Shown piece by piece: positions 1 to 10,888 of a stretch of 64,000 nucleotides of DNA. The position numbers were made by a program, and so were the translations under genes. This stretch comes from Norana najaformis (Eukaryota > Annelida > Clitellata > Crassiclitellata > Hormogastridae): the NCBI GenBank assembly GCA_964023275.1, contig OZ029916.1, positions 12,082,607 through 12,146,606 of the forward strand. Direction: 5' to 3'. Position 1 is the first letter of the stretch. Each line of letters opens with the position of its first letter. The notes beneath the pieces are model-generated. The model was not told where the DNA came from, did no database searches, and saw only the letters and a list, made by a program, of their open reading frames with translations.

Positions 1-235
1 GATCTAAATTAAAAATAATAAGGGACCTAACATTAGAACCCTGAGGAACACTGCATGGTATGGATGCCACTCCTGAGAAAACACCACCAAAAGATACTTG
101 TTGAACAGGTAGATAAGATTTGAACCAGTCTAAAGCAATGCCTTGAATACCATAATGGTTGAGTTTAGCAGCTAGCAATGTTGTATGCAAGACTTCAAAA
201 TTTGAGGCAAAGACAAAACCAAGACAGCAGGGTGT
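1..235 (-). pseudogene. Non-LTR retrotransposon reverse transcriptase fragment, cut by the window edge
   Basis: Read on the minus strand this stretch gives a reverse-transcriptase core resembling CR1/Jockey-type LINEs: KLNHYGIQGIALDWFKSYL followed by the conserved CSVPQGS block just before base 1. The fragment continues beyond the left edge. The usual leucine/aspartate catalytic lead-in is degraded and the sequence after the PQGS block is altered, so it is a remnant rather than an active copy. Clade assignment is approximate. Confidence 0.75.
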
Positions 236-439
236 TACTGATGGTGTAATATGCTGAACCTCTAGAGTGCCAACTAAGTACTATAAATAAGCACTATGTA
301 TTTAGTACAGTGACAAATTCATGAAAGTGTTTATTTTCCACTTTAGTTAAAGGCAATCCAGATTTAACAATGTGGTTTTTAACCAAAAGATGTTTTAGTT
401 GCATGTTTTTGGATGGTTTGGCAATTTTTGGCATCCTGC

Positions 440-690
440 CATCCACCTAATAAAAATGAGGTGGATGTAATGTAATTGAAAATTTATAAAGCGCCACTTC
501 AAGATAAACTGCTCAGAGGTGCTCCCCCGACAACCCAGAAGCACTGGGAAATAGGAAGGTCTTCAAGAGCTTGCAGAAAAGAGGAGGAGAGAGACTAAGA
601 AATTCCTGGCGTAGGTCATTAGGAAGCCCATTCCAAAAAGTGGGACCAACCACAGCAAATCTTCTGCGCTGGGCCGTGGCTATTCAGACC
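440..690. repeat. Degenerate noncoding dispersed repeat (LINE-tail or SINE-like)
   Basis: The motif TTATAAAGCGCC near 485, followed by a 'ctcagaggtgct' segment, recurs in reverse complement near 8690-8730, and the 'ctcagaggtgct' part recurs near 22245. A related purine-rich block that includes 'ggagttccaaa'-like text is seen near 12060. This looks like a mobile tail or SINE-like family, but no polymerase III boxes or coding potential are visible. Confidence 0.45.
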
Positions 691-1905
691 AATGGGATGC
701 CAATGTAATCTTATTGTACTTTGTTCTGTTTATAGTCTTCATGTTTGGTAATGTTCAACTTCAAATGCCTGTAAAGAACTTGTATGACTTTTAGAGTTTA
801 TGCTTACTCTGGACACAGAAAACTGTTAAAAATTAAATAATAATATCTGATATGGACAGCACTGTGGCCTGATAGGTATATCATTCAAAGTTCAACACGG
901 GGAATCTAAGAATGCACATAGTTATAAATTTATCATTTCCTGATTAGAAATGATCACACTTAAGTTTTCTTTCGATCTTTTCAGATGGATCTCCCTGGAT
1001 TAAACTTACGTTTTGCTGCTTTTGATTTTTGAGAAACCATTTGCTCGATTATAGTGGTGCTGAAGAAATTTTTTAGTGTTTGAGATTTAAATATCTCGAG
1101 CAATTCTAAATCTTCTAAACGATTTTTAATGTCAATTCTATTCCATGCCAATATAAATTAAGATAATAAATTTGCACGTGCATAGCTCACCAAGAAGGTT
1201 GAGGTAGTCCGATTGCTTCAGCATTCACTTTGTGCTTTACACCAAGTGTGCAAGTGTGCTCAGTTTCTTTTGCTTTTTAAAACTTCAATTTAATATTAGA
1301 AATTCAAATGAAAACATGCTAAACATGTGGCTTCAAACACTGATAAGAAAGAGCTTTCAGTGTGATTTTACTTTCAACTTCCGAGTTACCAGGTCTTATC
1401 AGAGCAGGCCAGTTTTGTAACACAAGAAGCCATAACAGAGCAAGACTTTGGCTTCAAGACAGTTTCCAAACAGCCAAGATGTGACCTTAACACCAAGACT
1501 GAGACCAAGGCAATTACGCTCCCAAAGCCAAGAATGAGAGTAATGTAATGGAAATGGTATTGGCGCTATGTAAATGTTGGCTGGCAGTGATTTTGATAGT
1601 AGCGCTGGAGTCGCAAGGTGGCAGTGATGATGATAGTAGGTGATGCATCCGCCAGGCCGAGCGACCATGGGAAGAGATCTTCGCCGCACCGGCAGTCGGT
1701 AATCTTCAAAGAGATGTCATAGATTCGTCTTGGGTGGTCTTTCGCAGGCAGGTGTGAAACTGTGCAGTTGTGGCCGCAGTCAACTCGAGCCGGTTGAAGA
1801 GAGCAGTTGAGTCAAGCCAAGGGAAGGGAGCAGTCGAGTTGCGCTGAGGCAAGAGAAGAGAGGTCGCTGTCGAGCAGTAGTGGCAGCAGTGGTAGTTGTG
1901 CAACA
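691..1905. other. Noncoding stretch, nothing recognised
   Basis: AT-rich sequence up to about 1550, then a more balanced stretch with repeated 'gcagt/gtcgag' wording at 1760-1890. The short open frames here (for example 1232-1420 and 1807-1998) have no recognisable domain and are probably chance. No exon of the syntaxin gene is visible. Confidence 0.4.
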
Positions 1906-2305
1906 ATTGTCGGGGCTAATATTCAGTCTCATCATCTTTATATTAGACAGCCTGAATTAACTGTAACAGCTGCCTCAATGGGTGGCAACAGTGGATGACA
2001 CAGTTGGCTTTAAGCCCCTCAAGGGCAGTACAGTTCCAAAGTAGGTGAACTTAATACAGGTACACATGTCTCCACACCAAAACTGATAAAGAGACCACAC
2101 CTAGCGGCAGCTGTAGATGAGAAAAATTATGGTACCTGGGCCCTTGACTGCCACAGGCAGTCCAGCTATGCCTGAGTTAGGAGCTTAGCTGCTGTCTGAG
2201 CCAAGGTTACAACAGTTGTGTACTCATAGACTTGGCAGTCCAACTGATGGGACTTCACCTCAAAATAATGTTTGGAAACATTTGTTGTTAATACAGCCAG
2301 AAACG
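1906..2305 (+). repeat. Dispersed repeat R1, copy a
   Basis: About 400 bases match, in inverted orientation, the segment 3846-4206 plus its continuation at 7317-7340. The two arms share long near-identical runs such as the block around 'ggtggcaacagtggatgacacagttgg'. Similarity stops near 2305. Copy b lies in a TIR-bounded element and copy c abuts gag-like sequence, so the family is either a nonautonomous DNA transposon or an LTR. Confidence 0.7.
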
Positions 2306-3280
2306 TAAGTAGATAACTGCCATAGTGGTGGGAGCAAGCCAATAGAACGGAGCGGTCGAGTAGTCGAACCTTGATCGTAATTGCTAAGCGTCGATGCGTT
2401 CTACTGCTGTGTTTTCTGCCGTCGTGGGATGTGACAAGACGAGTGCTTAGTCAAATCTACTACGGACGGACCGTCGTCAGTCGTCGTCTGGTCTTGGGCT
2501 GATGACGAGATTCGACTTAAGTTGTTTTGCTCAGGGAGTTATTTTAATTATCTTCCTTTAAGTTCTTTCTCCTTAATTGAAGAGAGAATCTTAATTTAAA
2601 TGCTCTGGGTCTAAGTAATTTGATAGAGACGTTATCTGATTAATTGTGAAGTAGTAAGTTAGATGTCTGTCTAACTTTTCACAGATAATTCAAGTAAATA
2701 TTACAGTTGCAGTTTGTGATCAACTGTGTCTTTGCATTTGAGATTATGAGTACAGAACCAGACATAGCTGAAGGTGAGGTAAGCTAAGGTCTGTTGATGT
2801 AGAAGTAGAAGATAGCTCAGTAGTTAGGCCTGTACCTCAGAAAATCCTTATTTCTCTGGCCTCTCTTGCCGAACAAAACCAGGGAAATCATGAGAAATCA
2901 GAGAGAGACTTTATGTTGTGCCAAACTGAGTTAGCAGAGAAACTTATGGAGAAGCAGTTAGCCTTGGAAGGTTGTTTCAAGGGTGAACTGGTGGAATCAA
3001 GGTCCGAATTTATATCGCGCCACACTGAACAAGGGAGTAGAGAAAGTGTAGTACATAAGACTGCTGAGGAGAGCCCAAAGGACCCACATCAGCCCTTAGA
3101 AGCTGTAGTACTCTGCCCGAGTACCATGGACACCACTCTATATTCAGATAATGAATGGCCACCTGGGAGAAATCTTGACGATGCAGCCTTGCCTGGATTG
3201 CCCGCATTGCGCCACAGCATTAGGCTGAGTAAGAAGGCTGCCTTATTATGGGGAAGGAGGTTTTTGTGTTAGGAAGACCT
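2306..3280 (+). other. Unassigned sequence with a 119-codon open frame
   Basis: Between two R1 copies lies about 1 kb with one open frame, 2913-3272, encoding a charged protein rich in E and K with no recognised domain. An upstream ATG at 2746 is in another frame. The setting (repeat, leader-like DNA, then a charged frame) would fit a degraded retroelement gag region, but this is inference and no retroviral zinc knuckle is seen. Confidence 0.3.
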
Positions 3281-3282
3281 TG

Positions 3283-3340
3283 GTACCAGAACGGGATTTG
3301 AACCCTATCCCCTTAGGCAGACAGCTCAGCCATGAACCAA
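3283..3340 (-). other. tRNA-like segment with polymerase III B-box-like motif
   Basis: On the minus strand GGGTTCAAATCCC (3293-3305) is a canonical T-arm/B-box sequence, and TGGCTGAGC about 20 bases upstream is A-box-like. The spacing is too short for a complete tRNA, and an acceptor stem cannot be closed convincingly. It may be a tRNA-derived SINE head or a tRNA pseudogene. Confidence 0.3.
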
Positions 3341-3699
3341 CTCACTGTCCTCGGCAGCAGCCTGGTCACCCGTGTGGTGGAAGCAGAGGGCTAGTCGCTT
3401 AAGTAAGACGTTAAAACATCTATCTCAAGATGTCTCGAGAGCGCACAACCCTGACAAATTACTATTTGTCATGATTTATGGTATGTAAAGCTTTTAGTAA
3501 ATCTAGAAATACTCCAAGCATATAATTAAATTGCCATTGTCATTTACTGTAGTGATATTATCAACTACAGTGCAGTCTCATTTATGTGTGGTCATTGGGA
3601 CCAAAAGTCATCATGAACATGACATAACAAACCACAGGTTAAGTGGGCCATGCTGAAATACAGTAGGGTATGTTTTTATGTAAGACTTAGTGTGGCTAG

Positions 3700-4206
3700 A
3701 AAGATCAGACATAGGCTGTCTGATGTAAAGGCACTTGCACTGTAGCCTGCTATCAGATGATTTTGTCCAATTACTTTGAAAGGCCACATTGCTGTCTTGT
3801 TACGGGCAAACATGTTTGTAATTTAATGCCAGACAGTTTATGTTTTTGGCTGTATTAACAACAACTGTTTCCAGACATTATTTTGAGGTGAAGTCCCATC
3901 AGTTGGACTGCCAAGCTTATGGGTACACAACTGTTGTAACCTTGGCTAAGACAGCAGCTAAGCTCCTAACTCAGGCAGAGCTGGACTGCCTGTGGCAGGC
4001 AAGGGCACAGGTACCATAATTTATCTCATCTACAGCTGCCGCTAGGTGTGGTCTCTTTATCAGTTTTGGTGTGGAGACGTGTACCTGTATTAAGTTCACC
4101 TACTTTGGAACTGTACTGCCCTTGAGGGGCTTAAAGCCAACTGTGTCATCCACTGTTGCCACCCATTGAGGCAGCTGTTACAGATAATTCAGGCTGTCTA
4201 ATATAA
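3700..4206 (-). repeat. Dispersed repeat R1, copy b
   Basis: Matches copy a (1906-2302) in inverted orientation over 3846-4206 and copy c (21190-21510) over about 3706-4030. The match to copy a resumes at 7317-7340 on the far side of the LINE, which shows that the LINE inserted into this repeat. Confidence 0.7.
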
Positions 4207-7200
4207 GGATTTTATTTATTTTATTTCGCGAGTGCTGTAGTCGCCGAAGTCCTCAGCCATGCAATAGCATCCTCCTCGGCTCTGTGCAGGGCCCGTAGGC
4301 CGCCATCGAACCTAGTCATAGGGCAGGAGCCGACTATATGGTCCATTGTTTGCGCTTGGCCACATTCGCAGTTAGCCGACGGGGCGAGACCCCATCTGTG
4401 CAGTATAGCACGACAGGGACCCTGACCCGTACGGAACCGATTTAGTAGGGACCAGGTCTCACGTGGACAGTGGAAACCTGGCTGTCGGATAGTTGGGTCG
4501 TCCACTAGGGACTGATTGACCACAGGCGCCGACAGCCAGTCTCCCCACCACTTTGCGATTGGATCCACGGGCTCGGTATTGAGCCATATTGGGTGTCGAG
4601 ACTGCAGCCGTGCGTCTGGGTGGTTGAAAATGTCAGCGTGAACAGGCCAGTCCGGGTGTGCGTTGACCTTTGATAACATTGCGTCCACAGCAGCTCTACG
4701 GCGTATGTCTGGAGGTGATATGTTGGAAAGAACCGGGAGCCAGGGTAGTTGGGTGGACCTCAGGCAGCCTGTGATACGTCGCATGGAGCTGTGCAATTGA
4801 GAATCGATCATAGTGGTGTGGCTGGATCTGGACCAGACTGGACAGCAGTATTCTGCGACGGAGTAGCAGAGGGCCAGGGATGATGTGCGAAGGGTGTCTG
4901 CATTAGCGCCCCAAGATGTCCCAGCAAGTCTGGAGATTAGGCCATTTCTGCTCTTCAGCTTCGCTGCAGTCTTTCTCATGTGCTCTCGGTATGATAGTGT
5001 GCGATCTAGTGTCACGCCAAGGTACACGGGATGAGTTTCGTGTTTGAGGCGCTGACCATTCATGGTGATGGTCAGTTCGTGGGAGGCTCTGGCATTGTGA
5101 AGATGAAAAACGCTGCAGACTGTCTTTGACACGCTCCGGATCAGGCGCCATTTGCTGCAGTAGCTAGTGAGGCGCATTAGGTCAGCTGACAGGGTGCACT
5201 CCAATTCGACGAATGTATCAGCCTGGGTTGCACAGCAGATGTCATCAGCATAGGAGAATCTGCGGCATTTCGTATCCGGCAGGTCATTTGTGTAGATGTT
5301 GAATAAGGTTGGAGCTAGCACTGAGCCCTGCGGCAGGCCATTCCTCTGCCAGCGCCAGGCGCTGATGTCGTCGCCCATGTGGACGCGGAAGCGCCGATCT
5401 CGCAGCAGCAGTTCGACAATACGGGCGAACCAGAAAGGCAGGCCTCTGGAGAGTTTCAGCAGCAGCCCGGTATGCCACACGGTGTCAAATGCCGCGGTGA
5501 GATCGAGAAACACAGCACCAGTCTTTAGCTTTTGCTGGAAGCCGTTCTCAATATAAGTTGTTAGCGCCACAACCTGATCACATGTGCTTCTGTCTCTCCG
5601 AAAACCAGCCTGATCTGGGCTGAGAAGAGCCTCCACCTCTGGAGAGACACGTTGAAGAAGGACGCGCTCGAAGAGCTTACAGCAGACACTCAGCAGGGAG
5701 ATGGGTCAGTAGCTGGCAGCCAGGAGGGGATCCTTGCCTGGCTTTTCCAATGCGATGACCTTAGCTCGTCTCCATATCCGTGGGATCATATGTTCGTATA
5801 GAATCCTTGTGAAAAACTCGGCCAGCCACGACTTCTCGCGGGGGCCCAGGTGTTTGAGGAACTCAGGGTGGATGTTGTCGTAGCCCGGGGCGGTGCCAAG
5901 TTTGACCTTTTCCAGGGCACCTGATATTTCGTCTGAGGAAATGATTGCAGGACCTCCAGAAGGAACCGCTGAGTGAGAGCGGCAGGTTTGGCGCCAGCTA
6001 TCCCGTACGCCTCGTTCGAAACTCTTTTCTTTCGGCGCCTTAGCAACCTGGACAAGATGACGAGCAACGGCATTGGCTTGGACCGGTGGTCGAGAGGTCC
6101 ACGGCGGGCACTGAGCGGCCCCTAGTTGGCGTAACAAGGCCCAGCTTTTACGACTTGAGTGTGCAAAGTTCATCTGAGCCGTGGCTTCTTCCCATCTCAC
6201 CCGTCTTGCGGCATCCAGGGACTCTATCAGATGATCAGCAATGTCCGGGTCACCTGATTTCTCGTAATCCTCCAGAAGAGTCCTAGCTTCATCGTCCATA
6301 CATGGGATGTATAGAGCGCGCACTCCGCTCGGAATTGTCGTGTGGGCGGCCTTGGACAGGGCCTGGTTGAATCTGTTGTATGCTTCCTCAATAGGGATGA
6401 CACGGCGTGGGATGGTCTGAATACTCTTCTCAGTTGCGGCGGTGAATGTAGACCAATCAGCTTTGCGAAAGTTCCATCGTCTCTTTCCTATGCTTTGGAT
6501 GATCGGCAAAGTTAGGCCAATATGGATAATGACTGGGCGGTGCTGAGATCGCGGAAAATCCTCAAGGATCATGCAGCTTGCAGGCAACGGTCGACCTGCA
6601 AAGGTGGACACCCAGCAGAGGTCAGAGGAGAAATCTCGCTTCCAGTGAGCCGATCTGAATGCTCCCTTCTGCTTTAGATCGTGTACCAAAATGAGGTCAT
6701 TGTAAGATGCCCACTGTAGTAGTTGTTCTCCCTCCTCATCGGCTCGATCGTAACCCCAGTCCTGGTGATGGCTGTTAAAATCACCAATATATATGGTGGG
6801 GTGTGGGAGTGGAGGGAGTATGATGATGTTATCCCAGGTTTCGCTTGGAGGCTTGTAAACATTTGCTATCGAGTAGCTTCCCACTCTAAGCACATCGCAG
6901 TGTGGGGTTGAGAACTGTTGAGCGGCGTCAGTCATATTTGAGCGCACATACGATGCCCGTCCGTGTTTGGCATGCGCGCAAAAACTGACAAGATCGAAAC
7001 CATTGATTTCGTAGCGGCTGATTGCCTCAGCCTCGATGTGGGTCTCCTGAAGGCAGATGACGTCCACCTTCTGTGCACGCGCCACGGCACCGATGATGTC
7101 TCGCTTGGCTGCCGATAGGCCCTCCACATTCAGCTGTAGGATACGCATCGCCGGGCCGATGGCTTGAAAGTCTTCGGCCACGGCTTCTTGGCTGGTTGAG

Positions 7201-7316
7201 GCGACTAGACCGGGATCCTGTTCTTTCTGGATTCGGTCAGCGGGTGGCATCATTAGTTTCCCCGGTTACCGGGTACTCACAGGGAAGGTGATGAGAACGC
7301 TGATGCCATCTTCCCC
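4207..7316 (-). mobile_element. Near full-length Jockey-like LINE inserted in repeat R1
   Basis: The 3' end reads on the minus strand as an A-rich tail, AAATAAAATAAATAAAAT (just above 4206). The upstream limit is set by where R1 sequence resumes (about 7317). The element is 3.1 kb with a single open frame spanning most of it, described separately. An exact target-site duplication could not be read. Confidence 0.8.
4221..7253 (-). pseudogene. LINE polyprotein: AP endonuclease-like plus reverse transcriptase, one nonsense codon
   Basis: About 1010 codons encode an N-terminal endonuclease/exonuclease/phosphatase domain (VDVICLQETH, YIGDFNSHHQDWG, then a degraded SQHRPV end motif) and a central reverse transcriptase (LGTAPGYDNIHPEFLK, LDLTAAFDTVWH, GLPQGSVLAPTLFNIY, FSYADD). 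The C-terminal part has a zinc-knuckle-like CECGQAQTMDHIVGSC. This is the layout of Jockey-type LINEs, whose product nicks target DNA and copies its own RNA. The frame is broken only once, by TGA at 5706-5708 where related proteins have arginine in 'SYRPISLL', consistent with CGA to TGA decay at a methylated CpG. The rest stays open on both sides, so the insertion is young. Confidence 0.85.
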
Positions 7317-7510
7317 AATGATGAGACTGAATATTAGCCTGTGCAGCATGTGTATCAATGTTACAGAAATTCTGCCATGTTGTGCTATACATGAAGTTCC
7401 TGTACCACATGTCTTGCATGTTAAATAGGTATCATCAGAAACCATGGCATAACTGCACATTAAGTGCATTCACATGTAAATGGGTTGTGCATAAACGGGA
7501 CTGCACTGTA

Positions 7511-7920
7511 CTTCTAAGATAACTAGATTAATAGAATGATTTTTCTAAATATGAATTGTTTATTGTATAGAACATTATTACATGCTAAGAAATCATAAAA
7601 ATATTTATACATGACCTTTCCCAAATCTTGGAAAAGCAAGGTCATTTGGAAATAGACCACTGTGGATAATGACCTTGTCTTCTGCCATGAGGTCAATGGT
7701 TTAATGAAATCACTCAGTATTGAGCACAAACCTGAAGAGTGGTGACTCTTCATTGACTCTTCAAAGCTAAGTTTGAAAGCAGTGTTACTGTGTAATGGGA
7801 ATGAACTACCATCAATTCCTGTAGGACATGCTGTTCACTTGAAGAGTCTTCCTTCAGCATGAATCTTCTCCTTGACTCTGTTAGCTACAATGATTTCCAG
7901 TGGTAGATCTGTGGGGATCT
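7511..7920. other. Noncoding stretch, nothing recognised
   Basis: About 400 bases with no convincing coding potential. Only an AT-rich open frame on the minus strand (7523-7753) is present, without recognisable domains. Confidence 0.4.
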
Positions 7921-7928
7921 AAAGGTAA

Positions 7929-8570
7929 TTGCCATCTTACTGGGAATGCAACAGGGATACACCAAATTTGCCATCTTACTGGGAATGCAACAGGGATACA
8001 CCAAATTTTGCTGCTTTTTCTGTAAGTGGGATAGTAGAGCACATTATTCCCACTATGAAAGAAAAGCATGGCCTACACGGAAGTCTCTTGATCCAGGAAC
8101 TAAAAGTGTAGAGTATAGCCAACTTTTGGACCCTGAAAAGGTTTTGCATATCAAGCTGGGTCTTATGAAGAATTTTGTAAAGGCAATGAACTGAGATGGA
8201 CTGGCTTTCAAGTATATCAAAGAAATATTCCTAACACTAAGTGAGGCCAAAATAATGGAAGGTGTTTTTGTTGGCCGGCAGATATGTGAACTTCTCAAAG
8301 ATGAACATTTTGAGTAGATCCTTTATGGTTATGAGAAAACAGCTTTGGGAATCATTCAAACTTGTAGCTGATAACTTTTTGGGAAACAAAAGAGTAGATA
8401 ACTATAAAGAATTTGTGAGTAAACTTCTTTTCTTAGCCTACCAGAAATTAGGCTGCAACATGTTGTTGAAGATCCACTTTCTACACTCTCATTTGCACTT
8501 TTTCCCTGATAACTGTAGTGCAGTTAGTGATGAACAGGGTGAACATTTGTTAACACACTATGTGTCCATC
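7929..8570 (+). pseudogene. Decayed transposon-associated protein gene (conserved uncharacterised family)
   Basis: The translated segments CKWDSRAHYSHYERKAWP, VLHIKLGLMKNFVKA, EGVFVGRQICELLKDEHFE, LGCNMLLKIHFLHSHL and NCSAVSDEQGE follow, in order, a family of long uncharacterised proteins common in arthropod and other invertebrate genomes, often as repeated copies. From memory of the family, this spans its C-terminal half. The copy has stops and frame changes between blocks (for example near 8192, 8240 and 8310) and a 39-bp in-frame duplication at 7931-8008. It ends in a region rearranged by the direct repeat at 8544-8868. Confidence 0.6.
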
Positions 8571-8868
8571 GGCTGAGTGAGGAATCGTAGGCGTAAATGG
8601 AAAGCAGGTATCAAGGAAAATGGAGTTCTGCTATGTTAGCAGACTACTACTTTCAGGTCGGAAGCACCTCTGTTGAGTTTATCCTCTAAGAGGCGCTTTA
8701 TAAATCTCAAATTACAATTACAATGCTGGACTGTGGTCAGAGATGCTCCAGATGTACAGTACAAGTGCCAGGCAAAGAAAAAACATACTATGTAATAAAT
8801 AAATAAGTAAGGCATTTGTTAACACACCATGTATTCATCGGCTGAGCGAGGAATCGTAGGCATAAATG
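8544..8868 (+). repeat. Direct repeat pair of 56 bp, 269 bp apart
   Basis: The blocks 8544-8599 and 8813-8868 are identical at 51 of 56 positions; all differences are transitions. They flank 213 bases that contain the 'aggcgctttataaa' tail-like repeat. This could be a local duplication or a second copy of the same pseudogene segment. Confidence 0.75.
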
Positions 8869-9084
8869 TACTATTGGGAGGTATATTTTTTCATCCAAAT
8901 AATTATGTCATTTGTCATTTCTTAAAACTATACAAATGCTTAGAAGTGTTATTTTTAATTTTAATTAATTTTGAACAAAATTTCTAGTGCAGTTCTGCTT
9001 TAACACATTTCCATTTAACTATTGAACTTAGCATAATCTGTGTAATACAATCTTAAGCCCATATTTTCAGTATTGGAGCTAATT

Positions 9085-9470
9085 AATGCATTCCCTACAC
9101 AGCACATGTGACCGACACAGAGATATATCATTGCTTGATGCACATCCCAGTGTTGGAGATGATTCAAACAAGGAGGCTGGCTGTTTGGACACATCGTGTG
9201 CTGTGAAGGTGACAAGTACCATGCCATGGCCTAGCGAGCAATGATTTCCAGCCCTCCTAGAGATTGGAAGAGACCTGTCCAATGCCCTTGCCACACATGG
9301 ACATGAACAGTGAAAGCTGACCTGTGCCCACCGAACCTCGGGTTGCATACAGCATGGAGATGATCCCAGAATAGAAATGGCTGGTTGTGCATAGTGGAAA
9401 TGGCAACGCTTCAGAGAGGAGCAAGCCACAGATGATGATGATGATGATGACAGGCAAGGCATTTGAATGC
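9085..9470 (+). pseudogene. 3' end of an endonuclease-reverse transcriptase LINE with (GAT)n tail
   Basis: The sequence parallels 20345-20735 on the same strand: 'tgcttgatgcacatcccagtg..ggagatgat', then a W-K-R-P/CPCHTWT region, then 'gcaagccacagatgatgatgatgatgatgac'. Those are the C-terminal lines of RTE-like elements (the '...WR.A..R..W' block), here full of stops, followed by the (GAT)n tail at 9435-9455. It is 5' truncated. Confidence 0.6.
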
Positions 9471-10229
9471 TTTTAAATTCTTCACCATTATTTGAAAAGA
9501 TAAACAGGTGTAGTTGTTCAGCACATTTAACAACTAAACTCAACCAATTGTTTGAATTAGAACAAATATTCCCGAAAGCTTCAGTCTCTGCACGTGATCC
9601 AAGATTATAGTTGTTAAATTTGTAGCATAAAACAATGTTTGACTTATTAATTTGACTTTGTAGTAAAATAAACAACCAAAATAAACAGATATAAACAGCC
9701 ATCTCGATGCCACATAGCCATAATATATATATATTATATATATATATGTTTGTATATACATGTATATTAAAATTTCCAGTGTCTTTAGTCCATACATCAA
9801 TACGTCAGTGCCTATACAACTGAATGCATGTGTGCAATGCTTTGTGAGGTACTTAAAATGCGGTATATTGTCTTCTTGCATACATATATACATTTTGCTG
9901 TTAAAAGGAAAGCAGTAACAACCAAGCATATGTTAGATGTTGCTAGAGACAGTAAACCAATCACTTCCAATTTCAGTCCTAACATAATCAGACCTATCAA
10001 ATTTTGAATAAATTGATTCAGAGGATGGTCTCAAATTTATAATGGGGTCAAAATATGCCATTTACTATATGGTTGTTAACAATGGCTGCTCTGCCACACA
10101 GCCTGTAAAAACTGATAAGTAATGAGAGTTATGCATACTTTCTTTATATAGTAATGGTATTGAGTACATAAAAGGGCATTTTTTTATAAAGATCAAATTT
10201 TGATTCATTGTTTTGTTTATGTCATGTAG
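9471..10229. other. Intronic AT-rich sequence upstream of a syntaxin exon
   Basis: No coding signal was found. A (TA)n-rich microsatellite lies at about 9721-9749. The last 30 bases form a pyrimidine-containing approach ending in the acceptor 'tgtag' at 10225-10229. Confidence 0.5.
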
Positions 10230-10303
10230 CAGGGAGATCAACTTCAGATGAAGAATTGGAAAGCATGTTAGAATCAGGAAATCCAGCCATTTTCACCCAG
10301 GGA
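10230..10303 (+). CDS. Syntaxin-1-type t-SNARE, exon encoding the linker before the SNARE motif
   Basis: This 74-base exon follows an AG acceptor and ends before a GTAAGT donor. It carries the last two bases of a split codon and then 24 codons including [19 protein letters not shown], the hallmark linker of plasma-membrane syntaxin 1 between the Habc bundle and the SNARE helix. Syntaxin pairs with SNAP-25 and synaptobrevin to drive vesicle fusion. The exon ends in phase 0 and joins in frame to the exon at 21787, 11.5 kb downstream. No stop, frameshift or poly-A tract is present, so this is a genuine spliced gene rather than a retrocopy. The upstream Habc exons are not in the window. Confidence 0.92.
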
Positions 10304-10374
10304 GTAAGTGAAATAATCAAGCTCACAAGTAACTATATTATGATGAAAAATTGATCTCTATTTCAACCTTAATG

Positions 10375-10378
10375 TTGT

Positions 10379-10412
<34 letters not shown>
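10375..10412. repeat. (TAA)n microsatellite
   Basis: About a dozen TAA units lie immediately upstream of the endonuclease remnant at 10414. Other copies of the same LINE family also border TAA tracts. Confidence 0.95.
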
Positions 10413-10413
10413 T

Positions 10414-10888
10414 AGAACCAGCAGGATTGGTTAGGTCCAACGGCCGGCGACCTGATGGAGCAACCCTCATTCCTTGGGAGGGGGGTAAATGCTTAACCTG
10501 GGACGTTACAATAATCGACACTCTGGCAGTCTCGTACTGATCCAGAACAGCCATGATCGCAGGTGCTGCTGCGGAGATTGCAGCCAAACGAAAGATTGCA
10601 AAATACTCCGATGTTCTCTCAACACACTGCTTTGTCCCTCTGGCTTTCAAGACTCTCGGCCCCACAAATCAGGAAGGCATTAGCCTCATAAAAAAACTTG
10701 GCCGCTACTTATCTCAAGTGTCAGGAGACAAAAGGGAAACTTCTTTCCTGTTCCAGCGCCTCTCCATCGCTATCCAGCGCTTTAATGCAGTCGCTTTCAA
10801 CGGCACATTCTTGGAGCCAGATTTTAACGAAGACTGGCAATCCCAGAGAACAATCACCGGCCGGAAGACAGCCCCAATTCAGCGTTAA
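10414..10888 (+). pseudogene. Restriction-like endonuclease C-terminus of a site-specific-type LINE, copy 3 (5' truncated)
   Basis: The frame reads [20 protein letters not shown] followed by a W-E-G-G-K region and [15 protein letters not shown], then ETSFLFQRLSIAIQRFNAV near the end. RPDG plus the WDV aspartate are the PD-(D/E)XK-type catalytic signature of the restriction-like endonuclease found at the C-terminus of R2/R4-type LINEs. The same module is in copies at 44889-47837 and 51240-54152. One in-frame TGA lies at 10538-10540; otherwise the frame is open to TAA at 10886-10888. The copy is severely 5' truncated and starts directly after (TAA)n, where an element inserting into TAA repeats would lie. 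Confidence 0.8.

Larger units (their letters stand above)
3568..7508 (+). mobile_element. TA-flanked TIR DNA element (pogo/Tigger-like MITE) containing a nested LINE
   Basis: The left end CAGTGCAGTCTCATTTATG (3568-3586) and the reverse complement of the right end, CAGTGCAGTCCCGTTTATG (7490-7508), match at 17 of 19 positions. Each is flanked by TA (3566-3567 and 7509-7510), the signature of Tc1/mariner/pogo insertions. Removing the LINE at 4207-7316 leaves about 830 bases with no transposase, so the element is nonautonomous. R1 copy b is part of its interior. Confidence 0.6.

Noticed and set aside
3283-3340. Functional tRNA gene
   Set aside because: The T-arm sequence is good but A/B box spacing and stems do not make a complete tRNA.
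9079-9929. Long minus-strand frames with hydrophobic stretches
   Set aside because: They run antisense to a LINE 3' end and through (GAT)n and (TA)n repeats; the polyserine is translated microsatellite.
1-10229. Search for syntaxin Habc exons
   Set aside because: No frame resembling the RKFVEVM/YRERCK-type exon was seen between splice sites.
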